From Gammaproteobacteria bacterium (lineage in GTDB: Bacteria > Pseudomonadota > Gammaproteobacteria > Steroidobacterales > JABDKV01): DNA of 35,340 bases. The stretch lies in contig JAOTXU010000007.1 of NCBI GenBank assembly GCA_029862165.1, positions 133,695-169,034 of the forward strand. The letters are read 5' to 3'. The position numbers were made by a program, and so were the translations under genes. The number at the start of each line of letters is the position of its first letter. Positions within the stretch are counted from its first letter, which is position 1. Of this stretch, positions 1-8,225 are shown one piece after another. Under the pieces are notes generated by a model. It was not told where the DNA came from. It saw nothing but the letters and a program-made list of their open reading frames with translations, and did no database searches.

Positions 1-363
1 GGCTATGCGCAAAAAAATCCAAAGCAGGAATACAAGCGCGAATCTTTTGAGATGTTCTCCGCCATGCTCGACCGCGTCAAGCACGACGTGACCACTATAT
101 TGTGCAAAGTGCAGATACGTACGGAGCAGGAAATCGACGAAATGGAACGGCATCGTCAACGACGTGCTGAAGCGGCAATGCGGGCCCAGCATCCGGTAGC
201 AACGGGTGCAGCTGCCGGGGTGGCAGCTGGTGGCGGGCGTGCGATGGCGGCGACCACGAGTCAGGAACCCTTTGTACGTGACGGCCGCAAGATCGGTCGC
301 AACGAGCCGTGCCCGTGCGGTTCCGGGAAAAAATACAAACAGTGTCACGGACGAATCACGTAA
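1..363 (+). CDS. secA: Preprotein translocase ATPase SecA, C-terminal fragment
   Basis: SecA is the ATPase motor that pushes preproteins through SecYEG at the inner membrane. Only the last 120 residues are in the window; the reading frame is open at base 1, so the start lies outside. The first visible residues ([19 protein letters not shown]) are the conserved end of the helical scaffold region. A variable, Ala/Gly-rich linker follows. The chain ends in the zinc-binding tail Cys-Pro-Cys-Gly-Ser-Gly-x5-Cys-His, the element that contacts SecB and phospholipid. The stop is TAA at 361-363. The MutT-like gene begins 20 bases later on the same strand, as in many gammaproteobacteria. Identification is secure. 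Confidence 0.96.
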   Translation, partial: GYAQKNPKQEYKRESFEMFSAMLDRVKHDVTTILCKVQIRTEQEIDEMERHRQRRAEAAMRAQHPVATGAAAGVAAGGGRAMAATTSQEPFVRDGRKIGRNEPCPCGSGKKYKQCHGRIT

Positions 364-383
364 CCGGCCCTGGTGACTAACAC

Positions 384-1325
384 ATGTCGCAGTGTCACGT
401 GGTCGCGGGTGTGCTGTGCGATAGTCAGGGTCGCACTCTGATTGCACAGCGATTACCCGGGACCCACATGGCCGGTCGCTGGGAATTTCCGGGCGGAAAA
501 CTAAAGGACTCGGAGCAAAGGCGTAGCGGGCTGGTTCGGGAACTGAGAGAAGAACTCGGCATTGCGGTGTCAGAAACTTCGCCCCTCATTCGACTGCGTC
601 ACAGCTATCCGGAAGGCGAGGTGCTGCTCGATTTCTGGCGTGTTCACGCCTATCACGGCGAACCGGTTGGCGCAGAAGGCCAGGCGTTACGATGGGTCGA
701 CATCAGCCAATTGCATGATGTGGACCTGCTTGACGCCGACCGACCAGTTATCAATGCGTTAACACTTCCGGACCGCTACGCAATAACGCGGCTGCCGACA
801 GCCAACATGCATAATTTTACGGAGCAAATCGCGACTGCAGCTCGCCGCGGTGCAAGCATGATTCAGTTGCGCGCACCGGATATCGACGCTGCGCAACTGC
901 ATGCTCTGGCCGTCGCTGCGGTGCAGGGTGCGCGCGGCGGAGCAATCCTGATCAACGGCGATCCGCGTACTACTGTGTCTTTGGCGCTGACGACAGGTGC
1001 AGCAGGCGTACATCTGCCGGCGCGCTTTTTGCAACGATTGCCTGCCACGATACCGGACGGTCTGTTGATCGGTGCGTCTTGCCACAATGCTGAGGAACTT
1101 GAGCTCGCTGCGCGCAATGATGCGCACTTTGCGGTCCTCGGATCCGTACTGGCGACTCCCAGTCACCCGGGTGTAGTCGGTTTGGGTTGGGATCGATTCG
1201 CTGCGTTAGTTGATCAAGCTAACTTGCCGGTCTATGCAATCGGTGGTGTGGGACCGGACGATATTGAGCGGGCACAATGGTTGGGCGCGCAGGGCGTTGC
1301 CGGAATCAGTGCGTTCTTTGATTAA
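384..1325 (+). CDS. Nudix hydrolase (MutT type) fused to a thiamine-phosphate-synthase-like domain
   Basis: Predicted two-domain protein of 313 residues. The N-terminal half is a MutT-type Nudix hydrolase with a perfect Nudix box at residues 38-60 (G-x5-E-x7-REL-x-EE-x-G-I). It probably sanitises oxidised nucleotides such as 8-oxo-dGTP. From about residue 130 the chain resembles the ThiE/TenI TIM barrel: LINGDP near residue 195, GVHLP near 212, GASCH near 235 and AIGGV near 288. The ThiE segment that normally reads GPVFPT-x-TK is degenerate here (GSVLATPSHPG), so real thiamine phosphate synthase activity is doubtful. MutT/ThiE fusions next to secA are known in gammaproteobacteria such as Pseudomonas. 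Start is the ATG 20 bases after secA; no strong Shine-Dalgarno is visible. It converges on yacG with a 4-base gap. Confidence 0.9.
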   Translation: MSQCHVVAGVLCDSQGRTLIAQRLPGTHMAGRWEFPGGKLKDSEQRRSGLVRELREELGIAVSETSPLIRLRHSYPEGEVLLDFWRVHAYHGEPVGAEGQALRWVDISQLHDVDLLDADRPVINALTLPDRYAITRLPTANMHNFTEQIATAARRGASMIQLRAPDIDAAQLHALAVAAVQGARGGAILINGDPRTTVSLALTTGAAGVHLPARFLQRLPATIPDGLLIGASCHNAEELELAARNDAHFAVLGSVLATPSHPGVVGLGWDRFAALVDQANLPVYAIGGVGPDDIERAQWLGAQGVAGISAFFD

Positions 1326-1329
1326 CGCT

Positions 1330-1521
1330 TTAGGTGTGTTCTTGTTCGTCGATGTCTGGCGACTGACTCGCCGCAGGATCCGATTCATCGGTGATACGAT
1401 GTTCTTCGTTGAACCAGGCACCCAGATCGATCAGCCGGCAACGGTTGCTGCAAAACGGTCGCCAGACGGACTCTTGCGACCATTCAACCGATTTGCGGCA
1501 GTTGGGACAGTTGACCTGCAT
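1330..1521 (-). CDS. yacG: DNA gyrase inhibitor YacG (zinc-binding)
   Basis: Small 63-residue protein of the YacG family. The four zinc ligands are Cys5, Cys8, Cys24 and Cys28 (CPNC and FCSNRC), followed by the typical RLIDLGAWF segment and an acidic tail. In E. coli YacG binds GyrB and inhibits gyrase; that role is family knowledge. It lies 37 bases downstream of zapD on the same strand, in the usual order coaE-zapD-yacG. Length matches the family (about 65 residues). Confidence 0.93.
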   Translation of the reverse strand: MQVNCPNCRKSVEWSQESVWRPFCSNRCRLIDLGAWFNEEHRITDESDPAASQSPDIDEQEHT

Positions 1522-1558
1522 TTCAATGAGTTAGTGGGTGAAGGCCCCGCGGCCCGGG

Positions 1559-2362
1559 TTAGCAGCAGGCCAGGTAGAACGTGACATCTTCGCCTGTCTG
1601 ACTGGGTCTGATACCGATATCGCCCCATTGCTGAAAGCGCACCGTGAAACGGTGCTGGTTGCCACTGATTTCCGGATAAACGTCCGCCATTTCCGGCAGC
1701 GAGACCCGCAAAAGTTGCGTGCCCGACTTGCGTGCGAGCACATGCTGATACATTCCACCAATTGCGACAAGTTCGACGGGCGGTGCACCCTCTCGCGTAA
1801 GCCACAGCAATTTATTCACGGCGTCGCGTAGCGGGCGCAAATATTCCAGCCATTTATTGAAATCGTTACGGCGGCGATCATAAGTGCGATTCAACCAGTG
1901 ACTGTAGTCTGGTAAGTCGAATTCGCAAGTACCACCCGGAATTGTACTGCGATGCCTGACTGAGCTAAGGAAGTCACAATCGGCCAATCTTCTGGCAAGC
2001 TGTTTGTGGCAGCCATTGAGTTGGTCGCGTAAAGACTCAACTGAGGCTAGCACCGCCGCAAGCCGTGCATTGTCCACTCCGGGCCTGGCGCGAAATTGTT
2101 GCAGGTCAGACGCATACCGCTCCAGCTCGTGTAATACGTCTTTGCGGACGTCGGCGCGCGTCACGATCGCCAGGACATCGAGCAAACTAGCGACGGCAGC
2201 GCGGGTCTCCCAGGTGCTTTGCCCTGCGGAGTGATGCGACACTTGCCGGAACAAGAATTCCAGCCGAAGAAACGTTCGCATACGCTCCGTCAGAGGTTGC
2301 TCGTAGCTGACCAGCTTTAGGCCTTGCTCAGGTTCGAAAAATGACGGTGCGGGACTTGTCAT
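1559..2362 (-). CDS. zapD: Cell division protein ZapD
   Basis: ZapD (DUF1342, YacF) cross-links FtsZ protofilaments at the division ring. The 267-residue product starts with the family signature: FFEPEQGLKLVSYEQPLTER, then MRTFLRLEFLF and a helical N-terminal domain. The C-terminal beta domain ends in QTGEDVTFYLACC, close to the usual TxxDVxFxLxxC ending. It is slightly longer than the E. coli protein (247 residues). It sits between coaE (upstream, 62-base gap) and yacG (downstream) on the same strand. A weak sigma-70-like promoter lies in the gap to coaE. Confidence 0.93.
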   Translation of the reverse strand: MTSPAPSFFEPEQGLKLVSYEQPLTERMRTFLRLEFLFRQVSHHSAGQSTWETRAAVASLLDVLAIVTRADVRKDVLHELERYASDLQQFRARPGVDNARLAAVLASVESLRDQLNGCHKQLARRLADCDFLSSVRHRSTIPGGTCEFDLPDYSHWLNRTYDRRRNDFNKWLEYLRPLRDAVNKLLWLTREGAPPVELVAIGGMYQHVLARKSGTQLLRVSLPEMADVYPEISGNQHRFTVRFQQWGDIGIRPSQTGEDVTFYLACC

Positions 2363-2391
2363 TCCGCCTCACATCCCCCCTAGGACCTTTA

Positions 2392-2419
2392 AAAATAGCA
2401 GTACTGAAGGAAAATACAA
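2392..2419 (-). promoter_or_regulatory. Possible sigma-70 promoter upstream of zapD
   Basis: Read on the minus strand, TTGTAT (2419-2414) and TATTTT (2397-2392) are separated by 16 bases. They lie in the 62-base coaE-zapD gap, about 30 bases before the zapD start. The match to TTGACA/TATAAT is partial (4 of 6 and 4-5 of 6), so this is only a candidate. Confidence 0.25.
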
Positions 2420-2424
2420 GCAGG

Positions 2425-3015
2425 TCAGGCAGGTAGCGAGGTGTAGGTCTCGTGCAGGTCTCGGACGCTGTCTCGAAGCTGGTCCAGATTGCCGTTATTG
2501 ACAAGCACATCGTCGGCGCGGGCGAGGCGTCTGGCGCGGCCAATTTGGGCATCAAGCATTCGCCTGGCACTGGCTTTAGTCTCACCATCTCGCCTAATCA
2601 GACGTTCCGACTGCGTTTGTGGCAGACAGTCAACCACAAGAACCCGGTCTACCAAATCGCCCATACCGGTCTCCAACAGCAGGGGAATCACCAGGATTTG
2701 GTAGATACCGCCCGCGCGCTCAGCCCGATCCAGCATTTCCTGCGCGATCACTGGATGCAGGATGGATTCCAGCTTCCTGCGCTCATTTTCGTCGGCAAAA
2801 ACCCGTTCGCGCATCCGGCGTCGATCCAGCCGATTTTGATCATTGAGTATTTCAGCGCCAAAGGCCTCGACGAGTTTTTGTAAGGCGGGTTCGCCGGGTT
2901 GTACGACGTCGCGTGCGATTACGTCGGTGTCGATTACCGCAACGCCTAACTCAGAAAACATATTTGCGACGGTCGATTTGCCGCAGGCAATGCCGCCGGT
3001 CAGCCCGACTCTCAT
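2425..3015 (-). CDS. coaE: Dephospho-CoA kinase
   Basis: Catalyses the last step of coenzyme A synthesis, phosphorylating the 3'-hydroxyl of dephospho-CoA in the cytosol. The 196-residue product has the P-loop GGIACGKST at residues 7-15, the acidic IDTD motif ending at Asp31, and the lid region rich in Arg (DRRRMRERVF). Length is close to E. coli CoaE (206). Its ATG overlaps the pilD stop codon by 4 bases (ATGA), so it is translationally coupled to pilD. This pilD-coaE linkage is widespread in gammaproteobacteria. Confidence 0.96.
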   Translation of the reverse strand: MRVGLTGGIACGKSTVANMFSELGVAVIDTDVIARDVVQPGEPALQKLVEAFGAEILNDQNRLDRRRMRERVFADENERRKLESILHPVIAQEMLDRAERAGGIYQILVIPLLLETGMGDLVDRVLVVDCLPQTQSERLIRRDGETKASARRMLDAQIGRARRLARADDVLVNNGNLDQLRDSVRDLHETYTSLPA

Positions 3016-3905
3016 GACATTCCGGTTATGCGCAGGTATTGCTCAGTGAGGGTGTCGCCCCACATCAATGCGATCCATCCGGCGGTGGCCAGAAACGGCC
3101 CAAAAGGTATCGGGACTTCCCGGCCATGCCGAGCCAGCAACATCAGGCCGCTGCCGACTATTGCTCCAACCACAGCGCTGAGCAAAACGATCAGCGGCAG
3201 AAGGGTCCAGCCCAGCCAGGCGCCGAGCGCGCCCAACAGTTTAAAGTCTCCGAACCCCATTCCCTCTTTGCCAGTCACGAGTTTGAACAATTGATAGACC
3301 GTCCAAAGCGTCATGTAGCCTGCTACAGCGCCAATTATCGCGCTACGTGGATCGATGAAGAGTTGTTGCGCGTCAACTTGCTGATGAAAAACACTTAACA
3401 GCAGTCCCAGCCACAGTAATGGCAAAGTAATGGCGTCCGGTAGGAGCTTGTGATCGAAATCTATACCGGACAAAGCGATGAGTGACCAGGTCAACACCAG
3501 CGCAGCCGGCGTCTCCCAGGTCGGGCCAAACCGCCATGCCACAACGGCCGACAGAACTCCTGTCAGGATCTCAATTACGGGATAGCGGATCGAGATAGCG
3601 GTCTTGCAGCCTGCGCACCTTCCTCGCAGCACAAGCCAGCTGATAACCGGAACATTTTCAATCGCCCGAATGGGTCGCTTGCAACCGGGGCAAGCCGACC
3701 GCGGGCGAATCAGGCTGAACGCTTCCTGCGCCTCATACTCGCGATCCTCCAGTTCGGCACACTGCTGGCGCCACGCGCGTTCCATCATGATGGGGAGGCG
3801 ATAAATGACTACGTTGAGGAAACTACCGATGATAAGGCCGAGCAAGAAGATGGCCACTGCGAATATCGCAGGCGATAGCCAAAACAATTCGATGATTTCA
3901 TTCAC
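3012..3905 (-). CDS. pilD: Type IV prepilin peptidase / N-methyltransferase PilD
   Basis: Inner membrane aspartyl protease that cleaves the Gly-Phe bond of prepilins and methylates the new N-terminal Phe. The 297-residue product has a first membrane helix, then a cytoplasmic loop with the zinc tetrad Cys72, Cys75, Cys97, Cys100. The two catalytic aspartates are visible: Asp149 in GIDFDHKLLPD and Asp220 in the GxGD motif (GFGD, residues 217-220). Several hydrophobic helices follow. The start is GTG at 3905; no better in-frame ATG is present. It lies 22 bases after pilC and overlaps coaE by 4 bases. Its likely substrates are the pilins encoded upstream in the same block. Confidence 0.96.
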   Translation of the reverse strand: MNEIIELFWLSPAIFAVAIFLLGLIIGSFLNVVIYRLPIMMERAWRQQCAELEDREYEAQEAFSLIRPRSACPGCKRPIRAIENVPVISWLVLRGRCAGCKTAISIRYPVIEILTGVLSAVVAWRFGPTWETPAALVLTWSLIALSGIDFDHKLLPDAITLPLLWLGLLLSVFHQQVDAQQLFIDPRSAIIGAVAGYMTLWTVYQLFKLVTGKEGMGFGDFKLLGALGAWLGWTLLPLIVLLSAVVGAIVGSGLMLLARHGREVPIPFGPFLATAGWIALMWGDTLTEQYLRITGMS

Positions 3906-3927
3906 ACGGTTTTACCGTGTTCGTGTC

Positions 3928-5139
3928 TCAGCCAACCACCTGAGCCATTTTGAAAATGGGCAGGTACATCGCCACAACAAGTCCGCCAACCAATATACCG
4001 AGTATGCCCATGATTAGTGGTTCGAGCAGACTGCTCATGCTGTCGACAGCATTATCGACTTCCTCTTCATAGAAATCCGCGACCTTAGCTGACATCTGAT
4101 CGAGCGAGCCGGATTCTTCGCCAATTGCGATCATTTGCACCGCCATATTCGGGAACAGCCCCGAATCCTCCATCGAGCGCTGCAGGCGCTGTCCGGTTGA
4201 CACTTCTTCCTTCATCTTTAGAGTTGTTTTCTCGTAGACGATGTTGCCAGTCGCGCCAGCAACCGATTGCAATGCCTCGACCAGCGGAACGCCGGCGGCA
4301 AACATGGTCGATAAGGTGCGGGCGAAGCGTGCCAGCGCAGCCTTGTTCAGGATCTCGCCGATGATTGGCAGCTTGAGAGCGGTGCGATCGAGAAAATGAC
4401 GGAATTTGGCGGAACGTTTCTTGACGTACAAAAACGCTGCAACGCCTGCGCCAATGCCTATTGCGATGACAATGCCCTTGGTTCGTACAAATAAGGACAC
4501 ATTTATGACCAGGAGCGTGAAACCGGGAAGATCTGCGCCAAACCCTGAGAACATGCTTTCGAACTGGGGAATAACAAAAATCAGGAGAATCGCTGTTACG
4601 ATAAACGCGACGACCACCACGGCTGCCGGGTACATGATGGCCTTCTTGATCTTTTTCTTGATTGACTCGGTTTTTTCCTTATAAGTAGCAATCTTTTCCA
4701 GCAGTGTTTCCAGTGCGCCGGCCTGTTCGCCGGCGGTAACCAGGTTGACGTACAGGTCATCGAAATACAGTGGGTGTTGGCCAAGAGATTCGGCCAGACT
4801 CGTGCCACCTTCAACGCTGGCCTTTACCGACATGACCAGTTTTTGCATAGCGCGGTTGTCATTACCGGTGCCGATAATGTCGAAGGACTGCACCAGCGGC
4901 ACACCGGAAGTCATCATCGTCGCGAGCTGACGGCTGAATATCGCGATATCCAGAGGCGTGACCTTGCCTTCGCCAAACCAGTTGCGTTGTTTGCGTATCT
5001 TGTTGGGCATTACCCCCTGACGGCGCAGCTCGGAGCGCACAGCGGCCTCGCTGGCAGCCATGGTTTTGCCCTTAATGGTCTTACCACGGCGGTCAGTGCC
5101 TTCCCAATTAAACTGTTTTGCGACAGTTGCGTCAGCCAT
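3928..5139 (-). CDS. pilC: Type IV pilus inner membrane platform protein PilC
   Basis: Polytopic GspF/PilC family protein (403 residues), the inner membrane platform on which PilB acts during pilus assembly. It shows the two tandem GspF domains, each with a cytoplasmic helical bundle: around ALFSRQLATMMTSGVPL-like text at about residues 67-85 and FARTLSTMFAAGVPLVEAL at about residues 270-290. Hydrophobic segments lie near residues 168-192, 205-240 and 375-398. The C-terminus (LGILVGGLVVAMYLPIFKMAQVVG) is typical. It lies 29 bases after pilB and 22 before pilD, all on the minus strand, so pilB-pilC-pilD is probably one transcript. Confidence 0.96.
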   Translation of the reverse strand: MADATVAKQFNWEGTDRRGKTIKGKTMAASEAAVRSELRRQGVMPNKIRKQRNWFGEGKVTPLDIAIFSRQLATMMTSGVPLVQSFDIIGTGNDNRAMQKLVMSVKASVEGGTSLAESLGQHPLYFDDLYVNLVTAGEQAGALETLLEKIATYKEKTESIKKKIKKAIMYPAAVVVVAFIVTAILLIFVIPQFESMFSGFGADLPGFTLLVINVSLFVRTKGIVIAIGIGAGVAAFLYVKKRSAKFRHFLDRTALKLPIIGEILNKAALARFARTLSTMFAAGVPLVEALQSVAGATGNIVYEKTTLKMKEEVSTGQRLQRSMEDSGLFPNMAVQMIAIGEESGSLDQMSAKVADFYEEEVDNAVDSMSSLLEPLIMGILGILVGGLVVAMYLPIFKMAQVVG

Positions 5140-5168
5140 GCTCTTACTTCCGTTTTAGCGTCAGTCGA

Positions 5169-6896
5169 TCAATCAACGGTGACGCGGTTGATTTCTTCCA
5201 GACTTGTAATGCCATCGACTACTTTTTGCAGACCGGCGCGGCGCAGGTCCCAGACGCCCTCGTCAGCAGCCTGTGCCCCAATTTGCAGGGCGTTACCACC
5301 TTCCATGATAATTCTTTCTATTGATTCGGTCACGGGCATTACCTGGTAAATACCCAGTCGACCTTTGTAGCCATCGTTACACCTATTGCAACCAACCGGA
5401 CCGTACACGGTGATGCCGTCGTCGATCATGTCCTGCGTGAATCCTTCCTGTAGCAGTGCCTCATCGGGAATCTCGCGTGGTTCGCGACAGTCCTGACACA
5501 AGCGTCGCGCTAGGCGCTGAGCAATTATCAGGCTGACAGACGTTGCGATAGCGTAGGGTTTAACGCCCATATCAACCAGCCGCGTCAGCGTGCGTGGTGC
5601 ATCGTTGGTGTGCAGCGTGGACAAAACCAAGTGACCCGTTTGCGCGGCCTTGATGGCAATCTCTGCGGTCTCGAGATCGCGTATCTCACCGACCATGATG
5701 ATATCCGGATCCTGACGCAAAAATGACTTCAGTGCCGATGCGAATGTCAGACCCACTTTGGTGTTGATGTTGACCTGGTTGATGCCTGGCAAATTGATTT
5801 CGGCCGGGTCTTCGCAAGTCGAGATATTGCGATCTTCGGTGTTGAGAATATTCAGACCGGTATAAAGCGAAACAGTCTTACCACTACCGGTAGGGCCGGT
5901 TACCAGAATCATGCCGTAGGGTTTGTAGAGATTGTGCAGATAGGCTTCTTTTTGAAAAACTTCATAGCCCAACGCATCGATGCCCAGTTTCGCGCTGCTG
6001 GGATCAAGGATACGCAACACGATTTTTTCGCCAAACAATGTCGGGCACGTGCTGACACGAAAATCAATCGCCCGGTTCTTGGACAATTTCATCTTGATGC
6101 GGCCGTCCTGAGGCACCCGGCGTTCGGCGATATCCAGACGGGCCATGACCTTGAGCCGTGCTGCAACCTTGCCCGCTAGCTGCACCGGCGGTAGGGCGAC
6201 CTCTTTGAGGATGCCATCCTGGCGGGTTCTGACGCGAAATGTCTTTTCGTAAGGTTCGAAATGAACGTCGGAAGCGCCTTTCTTAATGGCGTCCAACAAA
6301 ATTTTATTGACGAAGCGCACGACCGGTGCGTCTTCGATATCGTCCCGACTGATGTCGTCACCGAGATCTTCATCACCACCGGTGACTTCGAGATTCTCCA
6401 GGTCGAAATCGTCATCTTCAAAATTTTGAAATGAAGAGCTGTCTATTGCTTCCAGTACGTTGGTGAGCACTGTCTCGAGCTTGTTCTCTTCAACGACAAT
6501 CGTGTCGACACCCATACCGGTCTGAAACTTGACCTCATCCTGCGCCTGCAGGTTGGTCGGGTCGGACAAGCCGAGGAACAAACGTTTGCCGCGACGGGAC
6601 AGTGGCAGCACACGATGCTTGGTGAGAAGCTTTTGATCGACGAGCCGAACGACGTGCAGATCCGGCTCGATCGCATCGAGATCGAGTAGAGGGACACCGA
6701 ATTCCTGTGAAGCAGCGATTGCGACGTCGCGAGCATCGGCCAGGTTATTCTGGACGATATAGGACACCAAAGGGGTGTTCTGCTGCTTGGCGGCGGCCTT
6801 GGCTTCGATGGCAGCCGCTTCGTCTAGGATGCCGTCTTGCGCCAGCCGGCGGGGAAGACCGCTCAGCGGCGTTTTCATGCTTGTTGCTGCTGCCAT
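5169..6896 (-). CDS. pilB: Type IV pilus assembly ATPase PilB
   Basis: Hexameric cytoplasmic ATPase that powers pilus extension. The 575-residue product has an N-terminal MshEN/GspE-N domain (about 1-150), an Asp/Glu-rich linker (about 158-187) and the secretion ATPase core. The core shows Walker A GPTGSGKT at 334-341, an Asp box around 362-370, Walker B DIIMVGEIRD at 398-407, a His box with GHLVLSTLHTND at 421-432, and a zinc tetrad Cys467, Cys470, Cys503, Cys506. Length matches PilB of Pseudomonas and Xanthomonas. The start ATG is at 6896. Upstream lies the second pilin gene (113-base gap), so pilB could be read from the pilin promoters or from its own start; I saw no convincing promoter in the gap. 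Confidence 0.96.
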   Translation of the reverse strand: MAAATSMKTPLSGLPRRLAQDGILDEAAAIEAKAAAKQQNTPLVSYIVQNNLADARDVAIAASQEFGVPLLDLDAIEPDLHVVRLVDQKLLTKHRVLPLSRRGKRLFLGLSDPTNLQAQDEVKFQTGMGVDTIVVEENKLETVLTNVLEAIDSSSFQNFEDDDFDLENLEVTGGDEDLGDDISRDDIEDAPVVRFVNKILLDAIKKGASDVHFEPYEKTFRVRTRQDGILKEVALPPVQLAGKVAARLKVMARLDIAERRVPQDGRIKMKLSKNRAIDFRVSTCPTLFGEKIVLRILDPSSAKLGIDALGYEVFQKEAYLHNLYKPYGMILVTGPTGSGKTVSLYTGLNILNTEDRNISTCEDPAEINLPGINQVNINTKVGLTFASALKSFLRQDPDIIMVGEIRDLETAEIAIKAAQTGHLVLSTLHTNDAPRTLTRLVDMGVKPYAIATSVSLIIAQRLARRLCQDCREPREIPDEALLQEGFTQDMIDDGITVYGPVGCNRCNDGYKGRLGIYQVMPVTESIERIIMEGGNALQIGAQAADEGVWDLRRAGLQKVVDGITSLEEINRVTVD

Positions 6897-7009
6897 GGGC
6901 TCTATTCTGTTAAAAACCGAGAGAAATTCTAGCCTAAATGGCCAGGGCGAACCTCTCTTTATGTCACAGTTTTATGAAGTTTTGTCGCCTGGCTACTCGC
7001 CGGGAGACT

Positions 7010-7429
7010 TCAATTGCAGTAGCGGGGCAAATACTTGCCCGGAAAGCTGATTGTGGCGCACTGCCAGATCAGATCCGCGCCCGCGGGCACCCCGGTCCAT
7101 TTGAGTTGACCGACGGCTCCGGCCGACATATTGCCGAGGCTATAGGTCAGGACGACCGTGCCAGGGTCCCAGGCGACGTCGGCGGTCAGGAACTGGCTGC
7201 GCGCCGCGGCAACTACCACCCCGACTTCGGTGAGGTCAACGGGTGCGGCGCCCTGAAAGTGAAAATGTTCCCGGACGCGAGCCCGGTCGTCTCGCGACAG
7301 GACAAGAATTTCGCTAACTTGTGTCCGGACGATGTAATCCTGGTAAGCAGGTATTGCGATCGCAGCGATGATGCCGACGATAGCGACGACGATCATCAAT
7401 TCGATCAAAGTAAAGCCTTCCTGGCGCAA
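7010..7429 (-). CDS. Second type IV pilin (pilin-like), probable TTG start
   Basis: Type IV pilin with the class signature [28 protein letters not shown], followed by a globular region and a C-terminal Cys pair (WQC and RYC) typical of a disulfide-bonded D region. I prefer the TTG at 7427-7429: it gives a normal short leader (MRQEG) before the cleavage site and has AGGAGGGG about 8-10 bases upstream. An ATG at 7486 is in frame but would give a 24-residue leader with a weak ribosome site. With TTG the protein is 139 residues. It differs clearly from the two PilA copies in its globular part. It lies 80 bases after pilA copy 1, separated by a hairpin, and before pilB. Whether it is a minor pilin or an alternative major pilin cannot be told. 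Confidence 0.85.
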   Translation of the reverse strand: MRQEGFTLIELMIVVAIVGIIAAIAIPAYQDYIVRTQVSEILVLSRDDRARVREHFHFQGAAPVDLTEVGVVVAAARSQFLTADVAWDPGTVVLTYSLGNMSAGAVGQLKWTGVPAGADLIWQCATISFPGKYLPRYCN

Positions 7430-7433
7430 ATAA

Positions 7434-7458
7434 CGAGCCCCTCCTGAGGAGGGGCTCG
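7434..7458 (-). terminator. Palindromic hairpin between pilA copy 1 and second pilin
   Basis: A perfect 12-bp inverted repeat with a one-base centre (arms CGAGCCCCTCCT and AGGAGGGGCTCG). It starts 52 bases after the pilA copy 1 stop. On the minus strand it is followed by TTATTTG, a weak T-run, so it may act as a leaky terminator or a 3' stabiliser of the pilA message. Its 3' arm also contains the AGGAGG that would serve the second pilin. The duplicate locus has an equivalent hairpin with compensating base changes (8752-8776). Confidence 0.7.
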
Positions 7459-7509
7459 CCAGAGCCGGAATATTATTTGCCGGCATATTGATAACCCGCT
7501 TGTTAGCGC

Positions 7510-7986
7510 TTACGGGCAAACTGCGAGCGCAGCCACTTCAGTACATGACTTCGGCAGGAACTTCTGTTCCGCGTCACTGGTGCATGTCCAGGTAAATGCG
7601 CCTGCTACAGCCGTCAGATCCTGCGGCGGGCAGAACTGCACGTTTGCCGACGCAATCGAGGCGCCAACAGCGCCGGCGCCTTTCATTAATACAGTGATCT
7701 TGCCGGTTGCCGTTTCAACCGTAAGCGAATCGGCATATTTGCCGGCTGCGCCAGCGGCGATGTCCAGGTTCAGATCGGCGATATCGGCAACAACCGGATA
7801 TGCGCCATTGGTCTGGGCGAATTCGGCGATAGCCGTTTTGGCACCCGAAACGACGGTGAAGGCTTCACCCATCTGGGCGCGTTGCGTGTAATCCTGATAG
7901 GCCGGAATAGCGATAGCGGCCAAAATACCGATGATCGCCACAACGATCATCAGCTCGATAAGGGTAAAACCCTGTTGCTTCTTCAT
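7510..7986 (-). CDS. pilA: Type IV major pilin PilA, copy 1
   Basis: Type IVa pilin of 158 residues: leader MKKQQG, cleavage before Phe, Glu5 of the mature protein present (FTLIE), then the long hydrophobic helix. The globular domain has four Cys (QFCPP, WTC, KSC, AVC). The start ATG at 7986 is chosen because it gives the standard 6-residue leader and has GGAG 7 bases upstream; longer in-frame starts upstream have neither. A perfect sigma-54 promoter lies at 8052-8067. It is nearly identical to copy 2 through the leader, helix and middle of the protein (one Asp/Asn difference) and then diverges in the last third. Likely the pilus subunit, with copy 2 an alternative. Confidence 0.95.
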   Translation of the reverse strand: MKKQQGFTLIELMIVVAIIGILAAIAIPAYQDYTQRAQMGEAFTVVSGAKTAIAEFAQTNGAYPVVADIADLNLDIAAGAAGKYADSLTVETATGKITVLMKGAGAVGASIASANVQFCPPQDLTAVAGAFTWTCTSDAEQKFLPKSCTEVAALAVCP

Positions 7987-8051
7987 GTAAAACTCCTTCG
8001 GAGATGTTAGAACTGATATTTGCGGCGTCTGCTGTGCCGGCAATGGTTCGT

Positions 8052-8067
8052 TGCAATCGCCGTGCCA
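8052..8067 (-). promoter_or_regulatory. Sigma-54 promoter of pilA copy 1
   Basis: On the minus strand TGGCACGGCGATTGCA matches the -24/-12 consensus TGGCACG-N4-TTGCA exactly, with GG and GC ten bases apart. Transcription should start near 8040, leaving a leader of about 55 bases before the pilA ATG. The PilR activator encoded upstream is the expected partner. The same 16 bases occur at 9380-9395. Confidence 0.9.
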
Positions 8068-8128
8068 AGTTTGCCTATTACAATGTAAGCTTATAATCCC
8101 CAAGGAAAAAATAATTTGTGCCAGTCGT

Positions 8129-8146
8129 CCACCGGTCAACCACCGG
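8129..8146 (-). promoter_or_regulatory. Candidate activator site upstream of pilA copy 1
   Basis: Two CCACCGG words (8129-8135 and 8140-8146) are spaced by TCAA, a period of 11 bp or one helical turn. They lie about 60-80 bp upstream of the -24 element, where NtrC-type activators bind. The same arrangement is kept at 9457-9474. Assignment to PilR is inference. Confidence 0.4.
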
Positions 8147-8165
8147 CTTTATTCGGTCGGGCCGT

Positions 8166-8190
8166 GTCACTAAGTGACGTGAATTGTCAC
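8166..8190. promoter_or_regulatory. GTCAC inverted repeat upstream of pilA copy 1
   Basis: GTCAC-TAA-GTGAC (8166-8178) followed by a further GTCAC (8186-8190). The arms are kept in the duplicate (9494-9506) although the centre base differs. It could bind PilR or another dimeric regulator. Confidence 0.35.
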
Positions 8191-8209
8191 CCGCGCACGG
8201 CAGACAAAG

Positions 8210-8225
8210 TGTGATGCAGTTCACA
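8210..8225. promoter_or_regulatory. CRP/Vfr-like palindrome, only upstream of pilA copy 1
   Basis: TGTGA-TGCAGT-TCACA carries both perfect CRP half-sites at the correct 6-base spacing, flanked by AA and TT as in the consensus. It lies in a stretch of about 28 bases present upstream of copy 1 but absent upstream of copy 2. It is about 170 bp upstream of the expected start of transcription, which is far for direct CRP activation at a sigma-54 promoter. Confidence 0.45.

Noticed and set aside
6984..7008. Inverted repeat after the second pilin as a terminator
   Set aside because: The stem has a mismatch and a wobble pair, and an A-run rather than a T-run follows on the minus strand.
8105..8122. 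TGGCACAAATTATTTTTT upstream of pilA copy 1 as a sigma-54 promoter
   Set aside because: It has the -24 part but no GC at the right distance, and the duplicate has AGGCAG there. The perfect match at 8052-8067 is better.
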